A stretch of 7,729 bases of DNA, from positions 6,470-14,198 of the forward strand of contig DPWF01000342.1 of NCBI GenBank assembly GCA_003526435.1, read 5' to 3'. Positions 5,194 through 7,729 of the stretch are shown here, in pieces (within the stretch, counting starts at the first letter, position 1; every line of letters starts with the position of its first letter). A program made the translations under genes and the position numbers. The stretch is from Chitinophagaceae bacterium (GTDB lineage: Bacteria > Bacteroidota > Bacteroidia > Chitinophagales > Chitinophagaceae). The notes under the pieces are model-generated. The model was not told the DNA's origin and did no database searches. It saw only the letters and a list, made by a program, of their open reading frames with translations.

Positions 5194-5253
5194 CTCTTTC
5201 ACCTCCGGTGATAGAGGGAGACATGCGGGGAACACCCTGCGGAGAAGAAAATT
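5194..5253. repeat. Dispersed structured repeat, copy A (left arm missing)
   Basis: This 60-bp stretch closely matches 7508-7568, sharing TCTTTCACCT, GGTGATAGAGGGAGAC and ATGCGGGG. It contains the small hairpin CACCTCCGGTG and then GCGGGGAACACCCTGCGG. The outer left arm seen in copy B (CCGCA..GTCCCC at 7494-7506) is absent here, so the copy looks truncated at its left end. Confidence 0.7.
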
Positions 5254-5287
5254 GAGGGTGGCTGTGAAATGTCAACTATGAAAATGC

Positions 5288-5590
5288 TTATAGCCCAATT
5301 TTTTGTCTATAAAAAAGCATGATTGCGATGGTAATAATCGAAAAAAGTGTTCCAATAGGCAAATACCATAGTGTTAAAATGCATAACAAAACTCCGAAAG
5401 TAAAAGCCCAGCTTTGATTTGTCCATAAAGCGAAAATCCAAGTTAACCAAAGCAACCCAAAAATTATAAATAAGGGTCCAAGTTTAAAAACGTTAATGTT
5501 AAACTTATAAAACAAATTTGCCCAGGGTCCTGGTTTGTCGGGACCAATAAATTTACCTTTTACAAGCACAAAAATTCCATCAAGTAGCAT
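5288..5590 (-). CDS. Small hydrophobic membrane protein, possibly frameshifted near its 5' end
   Basis: From the ATG at 5590 the product is 100 residues with three hydrophobic segments: GPLFIIFGLLWLTWIFALW (residues 38-56), WAFTFGVLLCILTLWYLPIG (61-80) and an end helix (81-93) before a basic tail (YRQK). FIGPDKPGPWANLF (14-27) would be a loop. I recognise no family. The same frame stays open upstream of 5590 and encodes ITLLGLVNGCY, which with residues 1-10 (MLLDGIFVLV) would make a fourth membrane helix. It has no ATG, GTG or TTG start. An out-of-frame ATG at 5634 (MKIL then stop at 5622-5620) has a typical A-rich leader; one added base near 5622-5626 would join the two. The gene is therefore either a real 100-residue protein or the remains of one of about 115. 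Confidence 0.6.
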   Translation of the reverse strand: MLLDGIFVLVKGKFIGPDKPGPWANLFYKFNINVFKLGPLFIIFGLLWLTWIFALWTNQSWAFTFGVLLCILTLWYLPIGTLFSIITIAIMLFYRQKIGL

Positions 5591-5905
5591 ATAGCAACCA
5601 TTAACAAGTCCAAGTAATGTTATAGTATTTTCATGCTGATTGTTTTCTTGTTTGAATTTTGGCGTGTAGCATTATACTTGCCACTAACGAACAGGTATTG
5701 CTGCAGGTGGGGAATTGACCAACTGTAGACCCTGAACGGAAGCTAAATTTATAAACAAAAGTTGATGTTTAGAACCAATGATCGGCAGAATTCTGTTCGG
5801 CGAAACCAGAGCCTGAATAGGCATTGCTGCTGATAGCGGTTCAACTTTTGGAAAGTTTCGGAACTTTATAAAAGTGAAAGCTCATTTGAAAAAGAACAAT
5901 TAAAT
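5591..5905. other. Intergenic region between divergent genes
   Basis: The stretch next to 5590 holds the probable lost 5' end of the small membrane gene (to 5634). The rest has only short open frames of about 30 codons with no supporting signal, and a degenerate palindrome at 5844-5884. I see no exact TAnnTTTG box facing either neighbour. Confidence 0.5.
5844..5884. repeat. TTTTGGAAAG palindrome family, copy 2 (degenerate)
   Basis: ACTTTTGGAAAGTT (5844-5857), loop TCGG, then AACTTTATAAAAGT (5862-5875): as copy 3, but with CC changed to AT in the right arm, which breaks two base pairs. The tail GTGAAAGCTCA also matches copy 3 except for one base. It lies 21 bp upstream of the lipoprotein start, so here it cannot be a terminator for that gene. 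Confidence 0.7.
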
Positions 5906-6445
5906 ATGAAATATTTATTATATATCGTAGTTATTTTTATTTGTGCGTGCTCTAATAAAGTAGGGTCTGATGTTGAGGGGGCTTTTTTTACTTCCTGGAT
6001 AAAAGGAATAGTGACTGATAGTGTTACTATTGAAACCGGAAGCCTGCTCGCAGAGCCATTTTCAAAACGTTCCAATTCACTTCCTGATATTATTTATCTG
6101 TCGTCCAGGAAAATCTACGCTGGTTCTCACGATAGTAATATTCGTTCGATGTTTGATGTAAAAGATTCATTGGTTGTTAATGAACTTCCAAGCAAAGAAA
6201 TAGACGTTTTGGAAGAAAAGAAACTTCTAAGTAGAGATAGTTCTATATTCAATAATACTTCTGTAAATGTGTTAGGTACTATTTATATCAACCAGATTTT
6301 TAGGAACCCTGAAAATACCATTATTTATATTGACCATTCTTATTCCGGAAAATATACGAACCATTACTTTTCGGCAATCAGTGAATTACACTATAGTAAT
6401 GGGAGATGGTTACTCATCAGGACTGAAGTATATGAAATGAGTTAG
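5906..6445 (+). CDS. Lipoprotein of unknown function
   Basis: A 179-residue protein. MKYLLYIVVIFICACSNK is a lipoprotein signal: lysine, a hydrophobic core, then I12-C-A-C15, with C15 as the lipidated cysteine, so the protein should be anchored in the inner or outer membrane facing the periplasm or the surface. The mature part is rich in Ser, Asn, Ile and Asp, with strand-like segments (VNVLGTIYINQIF, NTIIYIDHSY) and a C-terminal ELHYSNGRWLLIRTEVYE that looks like two closing beta strands. I do not recognise a domain. The ATG at 5906 follows an A-rich leader (GAAAAAGAACAATTAAAT) typical of the phylum; no clear promoter box is seen. It is convergent with the gene at 6670-7242. Confidence 0.75.
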   Translation: MKYLLYIVVIFICACSNKVGSDVEGAFFTSWIKGIVTDSVTIETGSLLAEPFSKRSNSLPDIIYLSSRKIYAGSHDSNIRSMFDVKDSLVVNELPSKEIDVLEEKKLLSRDSSIFNNTSVNVLGTIYINQIFRNPENTIIYIDHSYSGKYTNHYFSAISELHYSNGRWLLIRTEVYEMS

Positions 6446-6602
6446 TTAAGGCTGGCTGTATAGCATTGTCTTATTGAGATTTCTGAATACTGCTTTCAAT
6501 TGTGCTACCCATCAGGGTAATGGGATGCATGGAGTGATACCTGTTTATATTTGTCTTTGCGTTGCAAGTTGGCTAAACAATAGCTAACCCGCCTCAGTGC
6601 AC

Positions 6603-6642
6603 CTTTTGGAAAGTTTCGGAACTTTCCAAAAGTGAATGCTCA
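6603..6642. terminator. 13-bp perfect hairpin between convergent genes; palindrome family copy 3
   Basis: CTTTTGGAAAGTT (6603-6615), loop TCGG, AACTTTCCAAAAG (6620-6632): a perfect 13-bp stem, followed by the family tail TGAATGCTCA. It lies between the stop of the lipoprotein gene (6445) and that of the unknown gene (6670), the same convergent setting as the hairpin at 1397-1428. Termination for the minus-strand gene, 28 bp away, is the better fit. Confidence 0.55.
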
Positions 6643-6669
6643 CAGAATCAGCGAAGAAGGAAAGGGAGT

Positions 6670-7242
6670 TTATACTCTTCTGTCACCGAAAGTTGGTGGA
6701 ATTTGAGAAACATTTCTACGAATAGTATGCCGCATTCTCGTATCTGCTACATCTGCTTGTAAAGAATACGCTTGAGGTCTAGGTGGGGGGGTAGAGCGAC
6801 AATGTTCTTTGGCTTTTTCATGAAGGTCATTGTCAAAGTTGGAGGTTGAATTGTTTACCTCAATTGTGCCAGTTTCGTCATATACCGCTGAGAAAAACAA
6901 TGAAGGTTCATTAACATGACGATGTAGACGGAATTTTTTGTTTAAAAGATCTTGCCTGGTACTACCTATATAGCTTACAAGTAACGAACACAATGTGGGA
7001 TCACTTTCCGGTATCCATCTTTCAATTTGCCAATCTGCTGCTGATAATTGGGTCACTGGATTAGGTTGGGTGTTTTGTATTACTTGTAATCCTGATTCGA
7101 TAATCTTATGTAGTTGAACTGCTGGTAATGACTTTGGTATTTTTCTGGTCTCTTCTTTTTGTGAAGCACGACTATTGCTGGAAAGTGAGTTAGCAATAGA
7201 CCTTGAACCAATATTTGATTCACTTTCCGAAGAAGTTTTCAT
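6670..7242 (-). CDS. Unrecognised protein with Ser-rich N terminus
   Basis: A 190-residue protein without a signal peptide or membrane segment. Residues 1-35 are disordered and Ser/Asn/Glu/Lys-rich (MKTSSESESNIGSRSIANSL at 1-20). Then come IPKSLPAVQLHKIIESGLQV (35-54) and a probably folded part with ADWQIERWIPESDPTLC (69-85), KKFRLHRHVNEPSLFFSAVY (102-121) and a conspicuously basic end (RMRHTIRRNVSQIPP, 169-183). I recognise no domain. The N terminus resembles, from memory, the leader of Bacteroidota proteins that carry an eCIS core domain (MKT..., then Ser/Asn-rich with 'VANSLS'), which could mark a cargo of a contractile injection system; that core domain is not present here. The ATG at 7242 is supported by an exact -7 box at 7298-7291. 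A hairpin follows the stop. Confidence 0.65.
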   Translation of the reverse strand: MKTSSESESNIGSRSIANSLSSNSRASQKEETRKIPKSLPAVQLHKIIESGLQVIQNTQPNPVTQLSAADWQIERWIPESDPTLCSLLVSYIGSTRQDLLNKKFRLHRHVNEPSLFFSAVYDETGTIEVNNSTSNFDNDLHEKAKEHCRSTPPPRPQAYSLQADVADTRMRHTIRRNVSQIPPTFGDRRV

Positions 7243-7290
7243 AGTGCTCGAAATATTTCTGATATATTATCTATAGATAAACAAGTTAAA

Positions 7291-7298
7291 CAAAATTA
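7291..7298 (-). promoter_or_regulatory. Promoter -7 box (TAATTTTG) for the gene at 6670-7242
   Basis: On the minus strand TAATTTTG is an exact TAnnTTTG match, 48 nt before the ATG at 7242, which leaves a leader of about 40 nt. No TTG occurs at the usual -33 spacing; the upstream stretch holds only T runs. Confidence 0.4.
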
Positions 7299-7330
7299 TT
7301 TGCGGAAAATATAAAAAAAGGATGTTTTTA

Positions 7331-7456
7331 ATGAGTCACTCGAATAATAATACCCTGAGGCGCATTCCGATCACAGATTGTATTTGCGACGAAGGGGTTT
7401 TTGTTGTACAGCCTGGTGATATTTATTGGATTTGTTATTTGGTGTTATACGAGTAG
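7331..7456 (+). CDS. Possible 41-residue protein, divergent from the gene at 6670-7242
   Basis: ATG at 7331 opens a 42-codon frame ending in TAG. The product begins MSHSNNNTLRRIPITDCICD and ends EGVFVVQPGD then IYWICYLVLYE. It has a polar N terminus, three cysteines (C17, C19, C35) and a hydrophobic aromatic end. An unusually purine-rich stretch (AAAAAAAGGATG) lies about 6-18 nt upstream of the ATG and could serve for ribosome binding. The composition looks protein-like, but the frame is short enough to arise by chance, and I know no family. It may also be the remnant of a longer gene. Confidence 0.3.
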   Translation: MSHSNNNTLRRIPITDCICDEGVFVVQPGDIYWICYLVLYE

Positions 7457-7493
7457 GCTAAGTAATTATTACCCCGCCTCTGTGTAAGCTCTG

Positions 7494-7568
7494 CCGCAAC
7501 GTCCCCGGTCTTTCACCTGCGGTGATAGAGGGAGACGATGCGGGGGACACTCTGCGGAAAAGGAAATT
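7494..7568. repeat. Dispersed structured repeat, copy B (more complete)
   Basis: The 7508-7568 part closely matches 5194-5253. This copy also has an outer stem: CCGCA (7494-7498) and GTCCCC (7501-7506) pair with GGGGAC (7543-7548) and TGCGG (7553-7557), enclosing the inner hairpin CACCTGCGGTG (7514-7524). The whole can fold as a stem with a nested hairpin. Outer-stem conservation fits a palindromic repeat spread by mobilisation; an RNA role is not excluded. Confidence 0.65.
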
Positions 7569-7605
7569 ATTGCTGCTCCGGATTTAAATCGGAAGCAGCA
7601 ATAAT
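7566..7605. repeat. 40-bp near-perfect palindrome
   Basis: ATTATTGCTGCT (7566-7577) and AGCAGCAATAAT (7594-7605) are exact complements; the centre CCGGATTTAAATCGGA continues the symmetry with two mismatched pairs (18 of 20 positions match). It abuts repeat copy B and is absent next to copy A. It could be a terminator for something transcribed from the left, but no long gene ends here. Confidence 0.65.
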
Positions 7606-7684
7606 TTGAGCACTCGCAAGGTTTCTGAAGAGTGTTTACCTCTGCTGAACACCCTTCGGGAAAAAGATATCTTCCTATATAAGA

Positions 7685-7714
7685 TTGATAAGTTTAACAT
7701 TTTGAATATATTTA
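7685..7714 (+). promoter_or_regulatory. Possible promoter reading out of the right edge (TTG-N19-TATATTTA)
   Basis: TTG at 7685-7687 is followed after 19 bp by TATATTTA (7707-7714), one base from TAnnTTTG. It lies in an A/T-rich stretch and points rightwards, so a gene may begin just beyond the window. No coding start is visible before the edge. Confidence 0.3.
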
Positions 7715-7729
7715 ATGTATTTATTTTCC

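Larger units (their letters stand above)
4717..5287. other. 571-bp non-coding region rich in palindromes and phased repeats
   Basis: No convincing gene lies here. Minus-strand open frames (4778-5183) read straight through the TTCGG array and have the low-complexity composition this produces (Asn, Pro, Glu, Lys, Arg, Ser). The array repeats every 11 bp, not a multiple of three, which argues against coding. The region holds the 18-bp palindrome at 4835-4852, the phased array at 4934-5067, a half palindrome at 5158-5182 and a structured repeat at 5194-5253. Confidence 0.7.

Noticed and set aside
5635..5740. Possible integron attC-like site around CACTAACGAACAGG
   Set aside because: The core bases do not fit RYYYAAC/GTTRRRY, no paired second core is visible, and no integrase or cassette array is present.
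6587..7484. Short similarity ACCCGCCTCAGTG (6587-6599) to ACCCCGCCTCTGTG (7471-7484)
   Set aside because: Only 13-14 bases with differences and unrelated flanks on both sides; too short to call a repeat with confidence.
7605..7700. Minus-strand frame of about 38 codons starting MLNLSILYRK
   Set aside because: It runs into the 40-bp palindrome, has no promoter box or leader, and its composition gives no reason to think it is coding.

Overview
The window looks like a piece of a Bacteroidota chromosome, probably from the Chitinophagaceae or a close relative. The reasons are the moderate-to-low GC, the A-rich leaders without Shine-Dalgarno sequences, several -7 boxes of the Bacteroidota TAnnTTTG type, and families that are common in that phylum: a DUF4369/TlpA-type thioredoxin, a DUF6438 protein, an exported Dabb protein and DoxX-like membrane proteins. 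The family names come from recognising motifs in the translated sequence; no database search was possible.

Layout, left to right. (1) 1-245 (-): the N-terminal part of a gene that runs off the left edge, possibly a SAM-dependent methyltransferase. (2) 549-1386 (+): a two-gene module, a ParB/sulfiredoxin-fold protein with a DGHHR motif followed 16 bp later by a small HAD-fold phosphatase. Two direct copies (268-414 and 1438-1577) of a ~140-bp element with a long imperfect hairpin bracket this module. (3) 1589-2854 (-): an exported Dabb-domain protein, an exported DUF6438 protein and a small protein I do not recognise. (4) 2965-3609 (+): a six-helix DoxX-like membrane protein, convergent with (5) 3685-4716 (-), a TlpA-type thiol-disulfide oxidoreductase with WCLPC. 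(6) 4717-5287: non-coding, with an 18-bp GC-rich palindrome, an array of TTCGG/CCGAA pentamers spaced close to 11 bp, and two dispersed-repeat fragments. (7) 5288-5590 (-): a small membrane protein whose 5' end looks frameshifted. (8) 5906-6445 (+): a lipoprotein of unknown function. (9) 6670-7242 (-): a Ser-rich, unrecognised protein with an exact TAnnTTTG box upstream. (10) 7331-7456 (+): a possible 41-residue protein, then a structured repeat, a 40-bp palindrome and a promoter-like sequence pointing out of the right edge.

The left and middle parts are ordinary periplasm and envelope functions with no shared pathway. From about 4.8 kb rightwards, gene density falls and dispersed palindromes accumulate, as in accessory DNA. 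The element most likely to be a discrete system is the ParB-fold/HAD pair: a possible kinase or nucleotide-binding enzyme next to a phosphatase of the type found in RNA-repair proteins, framed by direct repeats. Its function is an inference.
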